Shown piece after piece: positions 32,237-41,122 of a stretch of DNA of 64,000 bases. The notes under the pieces were generated by a model. The model was given only the letters and a program-made list of their open reading frames with translations. It did no database searches and was not told where the DNA came from. Position 1 is the stretch's first letter; each line of letters opens with the position of its first letter. This DNA is from Bacterioplanes sanyensis (lineage in GTDB: Bacteria; Pseudomonadota; Gammaproteobacteria; Pseudomonadales; Oceanobacteraceae): the NCBI RefSeq assembly GCF_014652515.1, contig NZ_BMYY01000002.1, forward strand, positions 141,450 to 205,449. The letters are read 5' to 3'. The translations under genes and the position numbers were made by a program.

Positions 32237-33096
32237 ACGTGCGCTGGTTTGAAGCCCTAGCGGACTGCGAGCAACAAGGGCACAGCTATGTGTTGCTGAC
32301 GGTCATGGGCACAGCAGGTTCGGTACCGCGTAACCCTGGCAGTAAAATGCTGGTCACAGCGGAGCAGCAGTACGACACCATCGGTGGCGGTGAGCTTGAA
32401 TTTCAGCTGATATCGCAGGCGCGACAATTATTGGCTCAAGGGCAAAACAGCCAACAATTGGTGCAAGTTCCACTGGCGGCAAAAGCCGGTCAGTGCTGTG
32501 GTGGCAGTGTGAGTGTGTTGCTGGAATGCTGTATCGCCAGCGCCGCACCTGTGGTGATTTTCGGTGCTGGCCACGTGGCGCACGCATTAATGACCATTTT
32601 GGCTCAGTTGCCCATACCTGTCCTATGGCTGGATAACCGTCAGAAATTGGCGCAAGAAGCGGGCGCGCCATGCCAATGGCTGGCGGACCCTGTCGCTCAG
32701 GTGGCCGATTTGCCCGCTCAGGCTCGGCTGGTCATCGTGACGCATAATCACCAATTAGATTACGACTTAATTCGAGCGGCACTGCATCATGGCCAGTTGG
32801 GCTATGTCGGCTGTATCGGTTCTGCCACCAAAACCGAACGTTTCAAGCTGCGTTTGCAGCGCGATGGCTTTTCACAAACCGATATACAGCAACTGACCAT
32901 GCCGATTGGCCATCCGGATGTGGCGGGCAAAGAACCCATGGCTGTGGCTGTTGCCATTGCTGCGCAATTGTTGCAGCAGCCAGTCATATCTGCACCACAC
33001 AGCCAAGATCGCCAGCGCCGCCAGGGGCTGCATTGGAAACAGTTAAAGCAGGTGTTGCAGGGCGATACCTCGAGTCCGGTTAAATCAGGAGAATAA
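32233..33096 (+). CDS. xdhC: Xanthine dehydrogenase accessory protein
   Basis: 287 residues. XdhC binds molybdenum cofactor, helps its sulfuration and hands it to XdhB. The N-terminal XdhC motif TVMGTAGSVPRNPGSKMLV is followed by GGGELEFQLI and QCCGGSVSVLLE; the C-terminal Rossmann-like part shows VVIFGAGHVAHALM and GYVGCIGSATKTERFKLRL. The start is taken as GTG 32233, which overlaps the xdhB stop (GTGA) and has AGGAG eight bases upstream; a longer in-frame start inside xdhB is less likely. Confidence 0.93.
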   Translation: MNVRWFEALADCEQQGHSYVLLTVMGTAGSVPRNPGSKMLVTAEQQYDTIGGGELEFQLISQARQLLAQGQNSQQLVQVPLAAKAGQCCGGSVSVLLECCIASAAPVVIFGAGHVAHALMTILAQLPIPVLWLDNRQKLAQEAGAPCQWLADPVAQVADLPAQARLVIVTHNHQLDYDLIRAALHHGQLGYVGCIGSATKTERFKLRLQRDGFSQTDIQQLTMPIGHPDVAGKEPMAVAVAIAAQLLQQPVISAPHSQDRQRRQGLHWKQLKQVLQGDTSSPVKSGE

Positions 33097-33099
33097 CGA

Positions 33100-34131
33100 A
33101 TGGCAACTGCCGTAAAGCAACATCCCTATCAACAATGGGTCGACTTGGCCAGCCGTCGCTTAGGTGGACAGGTGCTGGCTTGCAATGATGATTTTTTTGC
33201 CGAAATGGAAAATCTTATCAAAGCCAGCGAGCCGGTATTTATTGCCGATAAATACACAGATCGTGGCAAATGGATGGATGGCTGGGAAAGTCGGCGCAAG
33301 CGCTTAGCCACCCTAGAAAATGGTGAGCTGGAAGATGGCTCTGACTGGGCCGTGCTTAAACTGGGAGCCGCTGGGCGTTTGCGTGGTTTTAATGTGTGCA
33401 CGCGCTTTTTTGCCGGCAATGCGCCTCAGCAGGTAAAAATTGAAGGCTGCATCAGTCACCAGGCACCGGATGATAATACCGAGTGGCATACGTTGGTGGA
33501 GCGACAAGACGTCCAACCGGATAGCGATAATTACATCGACTGCCACCATGATGGCCTTTATAGCCATCTGCGTTTAACCATGTTTCCTGACGGTGGCATT
33601 GCCCGTTTGCGTGCTTATGGACAGGCGCAAATGAATAGCGACTGGCGCTTGCCAGGTGAGCCCATTGATTTAGCGTATGTGAAAAATGGCGCTCGTCCAC
33701 TGGCCTGCAGTGATATGTTTTTCAGTGATATGAGCAATCTCATTATGCCAGGGCGCGGCGTCAATATGGGGGATGGTTGGGAAACCAAGCGCCGGCGCGG
33801 CGGTCGTGACAGTGATTGGATGATCATTAAGCTAGCGACGCGTGGCAATATCGCCAAGGTATTGGTCGACACGGCCCACTTTAAAGGCAACTACCCAGAT
33901 GGCTTTGCCTTATTTGCCATCGACAGCCCAGATGCCGACCCGGATGAAAACGCCGATTGGCAAACCGTTATCTCGCGCCAGCCATTAACGGCGGATGCTG
34001 AGCATTTTTATCGCCAACAAGTGTTAACGCAGCAACAGTGCTTCACACACGTTAAAATTGCCATGTACCCCGACGGTGGCATCAGTCGCTTGCGGGTGTA
34101 CGGCTACCCTGATCAGGAGCTTGAAGCATGA
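33100..34131 (+). CDS. alc: Allantoicase
   Basis: 343 residues. Converts allantoate to ureidoglycolate and urea. Two similar halves, each starting around ACNDDFFAEMENLI and ACSDMFFSDMSNLI and each with DGWESRRKR or DGWETKRRR, followed by strands ending in MFPDGGIARLRAYG and MYPDGGISRLRVYG, give the internal duplication typical of allantoicases. AGGAG precedes the ATG. Overlaps uraD by four bases (ATGA), indicating coupled translation. Confidence 0.95.
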   Translation: MATAVKQHPYQQWVDLASRRLGGQVLACNDDFFAEMENLIKASEPVFIADKYTDRGKWMDGWESRRKRLATLENGELEDGSDWAVLKLGAAGRLRGFNVCTRFFAGNAPQQVKIEGCISHQAPDDNTEWHTLVERQDVQPDSDNYIDCHHDGLYSHLRLTMFPDGGIARLRAYGQAQMNSDWRLPGEPIDLAYVKNGARPLACSDMFFSDMSNLIMPGRGVNMGDGWETKRRRGGRDSDWMIIKLATRGNIAKVLVDTAHFKGNYPDGFALFAIDSPDADPDENADWQTVISRQPLTADAEHFYRQQVLTQQQCFTHVKIAMYPDGGISRLRVYGYPDQELEA

Positions 34132-34637
34132 CGCTGGATGAATTTAACCAGCTGACGGACGAACAAGCCCGTGTGCAGTTATTGAGCTGCTGTGCGGCCG
34201 AACGTTGGGCCGATGCCATGTTGGCGCAGCGACCTTTTGCTTCGCTGCATACCCTTTGTGAGCAGGCAGAAAGCATTTGGCAGCATCTGACTGAAGCGGA
34301 TTATTTACAGGCATTTGAGGCGCATCCCAAAATTGGTGATGTCAGTTCGCTGCGTGAAAAGTATGCCAATACCAAGGCGATTGCTGCCAATGAGCAAAGT
34401 GGTGCGCAGCAAGCGTCTGAACAAACCTTGCAACGCTTGAGTGAGCTGAACCATAGCTATGAACAGAAGTTCGGCTTTATTTTTATTGTCTTTGCCACCG
34501 GTAAAAGTGCGCAACAAATGCTGGCCCTACTAGAGCAGCGCATTGACAATGAGCGCGATCAAGAGGTGGCAAATGCTGCGGCGAATCAAATGCAAATAAC
34601 AGACTTGCGGCTTAAAAAGCTTATCCAAGAGAAGTAG
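34128..34637 (+). CDS. uraD: OHCU decarboxylase
   Basis: 169 residues. Decarboxylates 2-oxo-4-hydroxy-4-carboxy-5-ureidoimidazoline to S-allantoin, the third step from urate. The active-site region AFEAHPKIGDVSSLREKY contains the catalytic His and the conserved HP(K/R)IG motif; Glu in SEQTLQRLSELNHSYEQKFG and the FIFIVFATGKS stretch complete the family pattern. Start codon overlaps the alc stop. Confidence 0.95.
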   Translation: MTLDEFNQLTDEQARVQLLSCCAAERWADAMLAQRPFASLHTLCEQAESIWQHLTEADYLQAFEAHPKIGDVSSLREKYANTKAIAANEQSGAQQASEQTLQRLSELNHSYEQKFGFIFIVFATGKSAQQMLALLEQRIDNERDQEVANAAANQMQITDLRLKKLIQEK

Positions 34638-34678
34638 CACACGAGTCGCAACAGAGTCTTATAAAACAGAGGTTGGAT

Positions 34679-35020
34679 ATGAAAAGTGTGATTACCACGC
34701 ACATTCTGGATACTCACAAAGGTCGCCCGGCGGCCAATGTTGAGGTCAGCCTGTATCAATGGCAGCAAGACGGCTGGCAACACATGGCGAGCGCTCAAAC
34801 CGACGATGACGGTCGCATTACTGACTGGCTCGGTGATCGCCAGCGTGAGCAGGGCTTGTATCGGCTGACGTTCGCCACGGCTGAGTATTTTAGCCACCAG
34901 GGTGTGATCAGCTTATACCCCCAGGTGGACATTCATTTTCAAATTGAAAATGCCGATGAGCACTACCATATTCCGTTGCTGCTCAGTGCCAATGGCTACT
35001 CCACTTATCGGGGGTCCTAG
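34679..35020 (+). CDS. uraH: 5-Hydroxyisourate hydrolase
   Basis: 113 residues. A transthyretin-like enzyme that opens 5-hydroxyisourate to OHCU, the second step from urate. Diagnostic ends are both present: the N-terminal ITTHILDTHKGRPAANVEV and the C-terminal HYHIPLLLSANGYSTYRGS with the YRGS tail. ATG 34679 gives the usual N-terminus; a TTG two codons earlier is not needed. No signal peptide, so the enzyme is cytoplasmic, unlike some HIUases. Confidence 0.96.
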   Translation: MKSVITTHILDTHKGRPAANVEVSLYQWQQDGWQHMASAQTDDDGRITDWLGDRQREQGLYRLTFATAEYFSHQGVISLYPQVDIHFQIENADEHYHIPLLLSANGYSTYRGS

Positions 35021-35022
35021 TT

Positions 35023-35532
35023 GTGCATCGGGTGTTAACGCCACAGCCACTGACTGCAGCGGCTTTTGCGCCTTTCGGCGACTTAATTGCCGCGCAAGCC
35101 ACGCCGCTGATGATTAATGAAGGCACCACCGAGCGCCACCATGCGTTGGCAAGCGTCAGTGTGGGTGACGGCGAGGGCATTATTAATATTTTTCGCGCCC
35201 AGCCGCGCACCTTGCCAATGCGCATCACCATGATGGAGCGCCACCCATTGGGCAGTCAGGCATTTTTGCCGGCGGACAATACGCCCTATTTGGTGCTGGT
35301 ATGCGAGGGAAAGACCGAGCCAGACCCAAGCACCTTGCAGCTGTTTGTGGCGCAAGGCGTTGGCGTAAACTACCGCCCGAACTGTTGGCACCACCCGCTG
35401 TTGGCGTTAGACAAAGTCTGTGATTTTTGGGTGGTCGACCGCCGGGGCGATGGCAATAACCTGGAAGAATCCTGGTTTGATGCGGACACGATAATTGAAC
35501 TACCCGATCCGCGCGGTGAGCGGATCGGCTGA
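35023..35532 (+). CDS. allA: Ureidoglycolate lyase
   Basis: 169 residues. Splits ureidoglycolate into glyoxylate and urea. The cupin-like family blocks are FAPFGDLIAA, INEGTTERHHALA, MMERHPLGSQAFLP, GVGVNYRPNCWHHPLLAL and FWVVDRRGDGNNLEE. Starts at GTG, two bases after the uraH stop. As the final hydrolysis step, it delivers glyoxylate; the genes for glyoxylate use are not in the window. Confidence 0.95.
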   Translation: MHRVLTPQPLTAAAFAPFGDLIAAQATPLMINEGTTERHHALASVSVGDGEGIINIFRAQPRTLPMRITMMERHPLGSQAFLPADNTPYLVLVCEGKTEPDPSTLQLFVAQGVGVNYRPNCWHHPLLALDKVCDFWVVDRRGDGNNLEESWFDADTIIELPDPRGERIG

Positions 35533-35571
35533 GGCAGGCTATGCCTCGGATTTTTGATGAGAGAATATTTA

Positions 35572-36861
35572 ATGAACTACCAAGCTCAGCGCGGCGCCAT
35601 ATTGCATTTTTTAGATCAAAATACGCCCGAGTATTTTGCCGACGGCATTTTGGTCACGGACAGCGAACAGGGGACAGTCGTGGCTGTGGGCGAGGCTGAA
35701 GCCATATTGGCGCAATTTCCCCAGCTAGAGGTCACGCAGCACGAGCAGGCACTGATTTGCCCAGGGTTTATCGATACCCATATTCATTACCCTCAGGTCG
35801 ACGTCATTGCTTCGTATGGCGAGCAGTTGCTTGACTGGTTAAACAACTACACCTTTCCACAAGAAGGCAAATTTGCCGACCCACAACACGCCGCGGAAAC
35901 GGCAGACTTTTTTTTGCGTGAGCTGTTAAAAAACGGTACCACCACGGGATTGGTGTTTGGCACGGTACATCCGCAATCCGTCGATGCTTTTTTCCACGCC
36001 AGTGAAGCGCTCAATACCCGCATGATTTGTGGCAAAGTCATGATGGATCGCAACGCCCCGGACTTTTTATGTGATGACGCTGCCCGCTCTAAAGCAGACA
36101 GCCAGGCTTTGATTGATCGTTGGCATGGCAAAGGACGACAGCTGTATGCCGTTACCCCGCGTTTCGCCATTACCTCCACGCCCGAGCAGTTAGCCGCGGC
36201 GGGCGAGTTGCTGGCAGACAATCCTGGCGTTTACATGCAAACGCATTTATCGGAAAACCTGGATGAAATTGCGTTTGTGAAAGAGCTGTTTCCTGAACAC
36301 AAAAACTACCTGGATGTTTACGACCATTACGGTTTATTGGGTGAGTACAGCACTTTTGCTCATGGGGTACACCTGGAAGACAGTGAGTATCAACGCCTGA
36401 GTGAAACCGGCAGCAAAATTGCGTTTTGCCCGACTTCTAACTTGTTTTTAGGCAGTGGCTTATTGCCACTGGATAATCAACCTTACTCGGTTGAGGTCAG
36501 TGTGGCGACGGATGTGGGTGGGGGCACCAGCTTTTCTATGTTGCAGACGATGAATGAGGCCTACAAGGTGTGCCAACTGCGCGGCAGTCGTTTAGCACCA
36601 CAGCAGGCGTTTTACATGATGACGTTGGGCAATGCCAAATCGCTGCAGCTGGATGATCGCTTGGGCAACTTTACCGCCGGTAAAGAAGCCGATTTTGTGG
36701 TGCTGGATTTAGCCGCAACTGAGTTAATGCAACGTCGTCAGGCCAGCTGCAATACCTTAGATGAAACCTTGTTTTGTCTGACCATGCTTGGCGATGACCG
36801 CAGTGTGGCAGAAACCTGGGTGGCAGGTAAAAAAGCCTACAGCAAACATGAGGCCAGCTGA
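35572..36861 (+). CDS. guaD: Guanine deaminase
   Basis: 429 residues. Deaminates guanine to xanthine, feeding xanthine dehydrogenase. Motifs: CPGFIDTHIHYPQ (metal HxH), LLDWLNNYTFPQE, MQTHLSENLDEIAFV, TFAHGVHLEDSEYQRL, KIAFCPTSNLFLGSG and VATDVGGGTSFSML. These distinguish it from the 8-oxoguanine deaminase at 18647. ATG 35572 is preferred, with GAGAG upstream; two earlier in-frame starts exist at 35554 and 35557. The stop shares one base with the puuD start. Confidence 0.94.
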   Translation: MNYQAQRGAILHFLDQNTPEYFADGILVTDSEQGTVVAVGEAEAILAQFPQLEVTQHEQALICPGFIDTHIHYPQVDVIASYGEQLLDWLNNYTFPQEGKFADPQHAAETADFFLRELLKNGTTTGLVFGTVHPQSVDAFFHASEALNTRMICGKVMMDRNAPDFLCDDAARSKADSQALIDRWHGKGRQLYAVTPRFAITSTPEQLAAAGELLADNPGVYMQTHLSENLDEIAFVKELFPEHKNYLDVYDHYGLLGEYSTFAHGVHLEDSEYQRLSETGSKIAFCPTSNLFLGSGLLPLDNQPYSVEVSVATDVGGGTSFSMLQTMNEAYKVCQLRGSRLAPQQAFYMMTLGNAKSLQLDDRLGNFTAGKEADFVVLDLAATELMQRRQASCNTLDETLFCLTMLGDDRSVAETWVAGKKAYSKHEAS

Positions 36862-38036
36862 TGGAAGCCTATTTATTTGACTGGCTAAACTTATTTTTTC
36901 GCTGGTTTCATGTCATTGCTGGCGTGGCCTGGATCGGCGCTTCTTTTTATTTTATCTGGCTAGATTTAAGTCTGCGCGAGCCGCCGGAGCATAAAAAAGA
37001 GCAGGGCATTAAAGGAGACCTGTGGGCCATTCATGGCGGCGGGTTTTACGAAGTGGCCAAATATCAGGCGGGGCCACCACAAATGCCAAGCACCTTGCAT
37101 TGGTTTAAATGGGAGGCCTACACCACCTGGCTCACAGGCTTTGCGTTGCTGTCGGTGATGTATTATTGGGGCGCTGAGCAGTATTTAATTGACCCACAAA
37201 AAGTCGCTTTAGGGCAGTGGCAGGCCATTGGCATTAGCTTGGCGTTTCTCGCGGGCGGCTTTGCTGTGTATGAAGCCTTGCTTAAAAGCCCATTACGGCA
37301 GATGCCAAAGCTGTTTGCGGCCTTGTTGTACAGCGCGTTGGTGCTGGCTGCTTGGGCGCTGGATCAAATCTTCAGCGATCGGGCGGCGTACTTGCATGTC
37401 GGAGCACTGATTGGCTCGATTATGGCGGGCAATGTGTTGTTTGGCATTATGCCGGCGCAGCGTGAATTGGTGCGTGCAGTCACCGCAGGGGAAACACCTC
37501 AGGCGCATTTTGCCGAGCTAGCCAAGCTGCGCTCCACCCATAATAACTATTTCACCCTGCCGCTGATTTTTATCATGATCAGCAATCATTACCCTATGAC
37601 CTATGGCCATGAGCAAGGTTGGCTGGTGCTGGCTTTCATCGGCGCCATCAGTGCTTTTGCTCGTCATTATTTTAATTTAAAGCATCAAGACAACCATCAA
37701 CCCTGGATTTTGGTGGCAGCCGCGTTGGCCTTGTTTGCCTTGATTGGCTGGATGCTGCCAAAGCCGGCTCAACCCCTGCCCGAGAGCAGTGAGCGCGTAT
37801 CGCAGCAACAGGCGATGGCGTTAGTGACGGCACATTGCTCGGCTTGCCATGCTGCTAAGCCTTCCCATGCGGCATTTAATGCGCCACCAGGTGGCATTGA
37901 GTTGGAGCAGTGGTCACAAGTGACGGCCAATGCAGCACGCATTATTCCGGCATTGCGTACCGGTTATATGCCGTTGGGCAATGCCAGTGGCATGACCGAG
38001 GAGCAGCGCGCACAATTGATTCAGGCGCTGCGCTGA
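36861..38036 (+). CDS. puuD: Membrane urate oxidase PuuD with cytochrome c domain
   Basis: 391 residues. Oxidises urate to 5-hydroxyisourate without O2-dependent UOX. Eight or so membrane helices begin with WFHVIAGVAWIGASFYFIWL; DLWAIHGGGFYEVAKYQ and LRSTHNNYFTLPLIFIMISN are the family blocks. A C-terminal domain with CSACH near residue 330 and MPLGNASGMTEEQR binds haem c and should pass electrons into the respiratory chain. Last gene of the purine operon; start overlaps the guaD stop (TGATG). Confidence 0.94.
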   Translation: MEAYLFDWLNLFFRWFHVIAGVAWIGASFYFIWLDLSLREPPEHKKEQGIKGDLWAIHGGGFYEVAKYQAGPPQMPSTLHWFKWEAYTTWLTGFALLSVMYYWGAEQYLIDPQKVALGQWQAIGISLAFLAGGFAVYEALLKSPLRQMPKLFAALLYSALVLAAWALDQIFSDRAAYLHVGALIGSIMAGNVLFGIMPAQRELVRAVTAGETPQAHFAELAKLRSTHNNYFTLPLIFIMISNHYPMTYGHEQGWLVLAFIGAISAFARHYFNLKHQDNHQPWILVAAALALFALIGWMLPKPAQPLPESSERVSQQQAMALVTAHCSACHAAKPSHAAFNAPPGGIELEQWSQVTANAARIIPALRTGYMPLGNASGMTEEQRAQLIQALR

Positions 38037-38044
38037 ACTAAACG

Positions 38045-38266
38045 TCAGAACGATAAGGGTGTTGAAGCGTCATTTTTTGGGGCTTGCAACACCTGCTGTC
38101 GCTGGCGTAAATATTCCTCCTCAGACATCTGATAACTGCCCATGCATTCTTCATATTGCTCAGGAGGATACTCGCTCATGCAATGTGAGCGTTGGCTCTC
38201 TTGCATTTGACTGTAACTGCAGGCGCAGCTCAGAAACGCCAAAGCTAATAGATACAGGTTGTTCAT
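38045..38266 (-). CDS. Small lipoprotein, unknown
   Basis: 73 residues. A short hydrophobic segment ends in LSCAC, a lipobox, followed by a Ser/Gln/Glu-rich mature part with one more Cys pair (HCMSE, EECMGS). No family recognised. Convergent with puuD, ending 8 bp from its stop. Its ATG overlaps the TGA of a short upstream ORF, so the two are probably translated together. Confidence 0.72.
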   Translation of the reverse strand: MNNLYLLALAFLSCACSYSQMQESQRSHCMSEYPPEQYEECMGSYQMSEEEYLRQRQQVLQAPKNDASTPLSF

Positions 38267-38418
38267 GCGGCTTGGCTGGCAGCAACTGGGCGTGCAATGA
38301 TGGCCGCTGGTTTAACGGTTGTTGGCTTTAACATGCGCTTCCCTGTGCGATTTTTATGCATCACCTGGCGGTTGGTCTGGACCAGCTGTTGCAACTGTTC
38401 TAAGTAGGCAGATGACAT
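38263..38418 (-). CDS. Short ORF coupled to the lipoprotein gene
   Basis: 51 residues beginning MSSAYLEQLQQLVQTNRQVM and rich in Lys, Arg, Ala and Gln; no membrane segment. The ATG at 38418 has GGAG six bases upstream; an earlier ATG at 38430 lacks a ribosome site. The stop overlaps the start of the lipoprotein gene (ATGA), a common coupling arrangement. Function unknown; it may be a small regulator or simply a translated leader. Confidence 0.5.
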   Translation of the reverse strand: MSSAYLEQLQQLVQTNRQVMHKNRTGKRMLKPTTVKPAAIIARPVAASQAA

Positions 38419-38554
38419 ATCGAGCTCCATGGTTTTTTTATCTATAGCGCCGCAGTTTACGGTCGCTGGCTGAACGAAGGCTGAATCGGATTGTTGAAAG
38501 CTTCGATGTTGGTGTGGTGGTTCACATTCAGTTCCGATTCAGTCGCAGGCTGGT

Positions 38555-39112
38555 ATGCTGCAGCCCTCTGTGTACTGGATTGAGATTGTGCGCTGTTTTT
38601 TTCTCTGTTGCCCATATGACAACTGTCATGTCATTCGCCTTAGCGCCCGCTGGCGCTCGGGCTTGGCGACGCTATTGCTTTGCTGTGTGGCTGTTGGCGC
38701 GCAGGCGGAGCCAAAAGACAATAAGCCCACCTGGGTGGAAGAGCAGATTTCACCCACCACCGAATGGCTTGAGCGCGCCGTCGTGCCTTTTACTCGCTGG
38801 ATGGAGAAGTCCATTCAGGAGCCCGCCAAACAGCGCCAGCAAGACTTTGTCAGCGAAGTTCCTCAGCCCTTACCCGCTGGCATCATCAGCCCTGAAGAAG
38901 CGGCCCGTCTGTTAGCCTTGTTGGAATCCGGCCAGTTGCTAAAAGTGCAGTGGCTGAGCTCTAAACCTCCAGTTTATGTGTTGCGCATGCTGTCTGCCAA
39001 TGGGCGTGTGCGCGTGTTTTATATGAATGCCAGGGATGGAACCTTGCTGGATACCCCTCCCACGGTGACTGAGCCTGAAGATGGAGAAGTGCATGAAAGT
39101 ACTGATCGTTGA
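38555..39112 (+). CDS. PepSY-like periplasmic protein upstream of a two-component pair
   Basis: Up to 185 residues. A hydrophobic signal-like segment (LATLLLCCVAVGAQAEP) precedes a mature part whose C-terminal end (LLESGQLLKVQWLS then YVLRMLSANGRVRVFYMNAR) has the PepSY shape. The start is uncertain: the ATG at 38555 gives an unusually long N-region, and a 14-bp palindrome (ATGACA, AC, TGTCAT at 38616) inside it suggests the true start lies further right, at a non-ATG codon. Overlaps the response regulator gene by 20 bp. Confidence 0.65.
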   Translation: MLQPSVYWIEIVRCFFLCCPYDNCHVIRLSARWRSGLATLLLCCVAVGAQAEPKDNKPTWVEEQISPTTEWLERAVVPFTRWMEKSIQEPAKQRQQDFVSEVPQPLPAGIISPEEAARLLALLESGQLLKVQWLSSKPPVYVLRMLSANGRVRVFYMNARDGTLLDTPPTVTEPEDGEVHESTDR

Positions 39113-39758
39113 AGATGACACGGCGCTGGCAACACAGCTGCAGACGGGACTGGTTGCCAGCGGAGCAGACGTCACCGTGTGTTATGACGGTGTGGACGGT
39201 TTGTTTCAGGCGCAAGAATTGCCGTTTGATGTGGCCGTGGTCGATTTGGGGCTGCCGAAGCTGGAAGGTACCGAGCTGATTCGTCGCTTACGGGCTGGCC
39301 AATCCACGTTGCCGGTGCTGATTTTGACGGCTCGCGGCGGTTGGAAATCCAAAGTGGAGGGCTTAGAAGCTGGCGCCGATGACTACATGGAAAAGCCTTT
39401 CCACATTGAAGAGCTGCAGGCTCGTTTGCGTGCCTTGCTGCGCCGAGCCAGCGGTTACAGCAGTGAGTTAACCGCAGGGCCGTTGACGCTTAACCTGACC
39501 TCAGAACAGTTTTCATTGGCTGGCCAAGCGTTGGAGCTAACCGCTTATGAGCATCGCATTCTGGAGTACTTGATGCGTCATCGAGGTGAGGTGGTATCAA
39601 AAGCGGTGTTAACCGACTACCTGTATGAACAAGACTTTGACCGTGACAGCAATGTTATTGAAGTGTTGGTCGGGCGTTTGCGGCGCAAATTAGCCCAAGC
39701 CGATGGCTTTGCACCCATCACGACGTTGCGCGGTCGTGGATATCGGTTTGCCGATTAA
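39093..39758 (+). CDS. Response regulator, OmpR/PhoB family, PhoP-like
   Basis: 221 residues. Receiver domain with MKVLIVEDDT (acidic pair), VAVVDLGLPKLEGTELI (phosphoryl Asp), LILTARGG and ADDYMEKPF (Lys); the C-terminal winged helix ends TTLRGRGYRFAD. The ATG at 39093 gives the canonical N-terminus with GGAG upstream. The kinase gene follows with a one-base overlap. The receiver and PhoQ-like kinase together suggest a PhoP/PhoQ-type system, possibly responding to divalent cations or envelope stress; the signal is inferred. Confidence 0.9.
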   Translation: MKVLIVEDDTALATQLQTGLVASGADVTVCYDGVDGLFQAQELPFDVAVVDLGLPKLEGTELIRRLRAGQSTLPVLILTARGGWKSKVEGLEAGADDYMEKPFHIEELQARLRALLRRASGYSSELTAGPLTLNLTSEQFSLAGQALELTAYEHRILEYLMRHRGEVVSKAVLTDYLYEQDFDRDSNVIEVLVGRLRRKLAQADGFAPITTLRGRGYRFAD

Positions 39759-41122
39759 TGCAGCAGTCGCTACTGGTACGTTTGTTGGCGTTTACCTTGC
39801 TATTCCTACTGGTAGTGATGGCGGCCGTCGGCTACGTGTTAGATACCGCGTATCAGCAGCGACAGTTAGAAGATTGGAAAGAGCGCATGCAAATCCACAG
39901 CTACAACCTGCTGGCCATGATCGAGGAGCAAGGGGCCAGCATTGAGCTGCCGCAACAACTGCCAGATCAACGCTTTAATAACGCCAGTGCTGGCTTATAC
40001 GCCGTGTTAGAGCAGCCGGACGAAGTGTTGTGGCAATCGATTTCTGCGCGCGGATTAGAGCGCTTTAGTCATGGTTGGAGTGAACCAGGCGATTGGGATT
40101 ACAGCCGCGCCAGCAACGGCGAGCAAGAAATTCTGATTGCTCGCTTTGGCTTTGAGTGGCAGTTATTGAGCCAAGGCGGTGAACTGCGCACCTTCAATTT
40201 GGTGTTGGCCAGCACGGGCGAGCGCCAGGCCGCTGCCAGCCAAGCGTTTCGGCAGCAATTGTGGTGGATGCTGGCTGAGATCATTATTGTGCTCATGCTG
40301 CTGCAAATGCTAGTGCTGTATTTAGGGCTACGGCCACTGCGGCGGATGACGGCAGAATTAAACATGCTGCAGCAAGGCCAGAGTGATCAGCTAGCAGATA
40401 ATTACCCACGCGAGCTGCTGCCACTGACGTCCAGTTTTAATCGTGTGCTGGCGGCAGAGCACGGTCAGCGCGAGCGCTACCGCAATACCGTCGCCGATGT
40501 GTCGCACAGCTTGAAAACCCCGTTGACGGTACTGCAAGGAATGCTTCCTCAGCTGACACTGCCGGCTGAGCAGCAGCGCGAAATTGAGCAGCAACTGCAA
40601 CGCATGTCTGATACGGTGCAATATCAGTTGCAGCGTGCCATGACGGGCCAGCGGGTGAGTGCCGCTCAGCGCATTGCGGTGGAGCCGGTTTTGCAATCGG
40701 TGGTGTCGGCGTTAAAAAAAGTGTATATCGATAAAGCGATTCACTGGCAGCTAGAGCTGGAGAAAGACTGTTTCTTTTATGGAGACGACCATGATCTTAT
40801 GGAGATCATCGGTAACCTAGCCGACAATGCTTGCAAATATGGCCATCAACAAGTGCACATTTGCTTGTATCGACAGCGAAAATTCTGTTGTTTGCGCATT
40901 GAAGACGATGGTCCGGGCGTGCCGCCGCAGCAGTATCAGCAAATACTGCAGCGTGGCGTGCGCCTCGATCGACACACGCCCGGCCAAGGTTTCGGCTTGG
41001 CGTTGGTCAAAGAAATCATTGATGCGTGCCAGGCAGAGCTAAAAATTTCACCGTCTTCTCTGGGCGGTGCGTGTTTTGAAGTACGATGGGAGGGAGGTCA
41101 GCCGGATCAGCATGGCAGATAA
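39758..41122 (+). CDS. Sensor histidine kinase, PhoQ-like
   Basis: 454 residues. Two membrane helices (about 10-28 and 170-192) enclose a periplasmic domain of about 140 residues. A short HAMP region leads to the H box VADVSHSLKTPLTVLQ, the Pseudomonas/Vibrio PhoQ pattern, then NLADNACKYG (N box), EDDGPGVPP (G1) and GFGLALVKEI (G2). Start overlaps the regulator stop (TAATG). The ligand cannot be read from the sensor domain. A Bor-type lipoprotein gene overlaps its 3' end. Confidence 0.9.
   Translation: MQQSLLVRLLAFTLLFLLVVMAAVGYVLDTAYQQRQLEDWKERMQIHSYNLLAMIEEQGASIELPQQLPDQRFNNASAGLYAVLEQPDEVLWQSISARGLERFSHGWSEPGDWDYSRASNGEQEILIARFGFEWQLLSQGGELRTFNLVLASTGERQAAASQAFRQQLWWMLAEIIIVLMLLQMLVLYLGLRPLRRMTAELNMLQQGQSDQLADNYPRELLPLTSSFNRVLAAEHGQRERYRNTVADVSHSLKTPLTVLQGMLPQLTLPAEQQREIEQQLQRMSDTVQYQLQRAMTGQRVSAAQRIAVEPVLQSVVSALKKVYIDKAIHWQLELEKDCFFYGDDHDLMEIIGNLADNACKYGHQQVHICLYRQRKFCCLRIEDDGPGVPPQQYQQILQRGVRLDRHTPGQGFGLALVKEIIDACQAELKISPSSLGGACFEVRWEGGQPDQHGR

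Noticed and set aside
38592-38611. PhoP-box-like TGTTTT/TGTTGC repeats before the two-component operon
   Set aside because: Spacing is 12 rather than 11 bp and the second half matches poorly; autoregulation is plausible but not shown.
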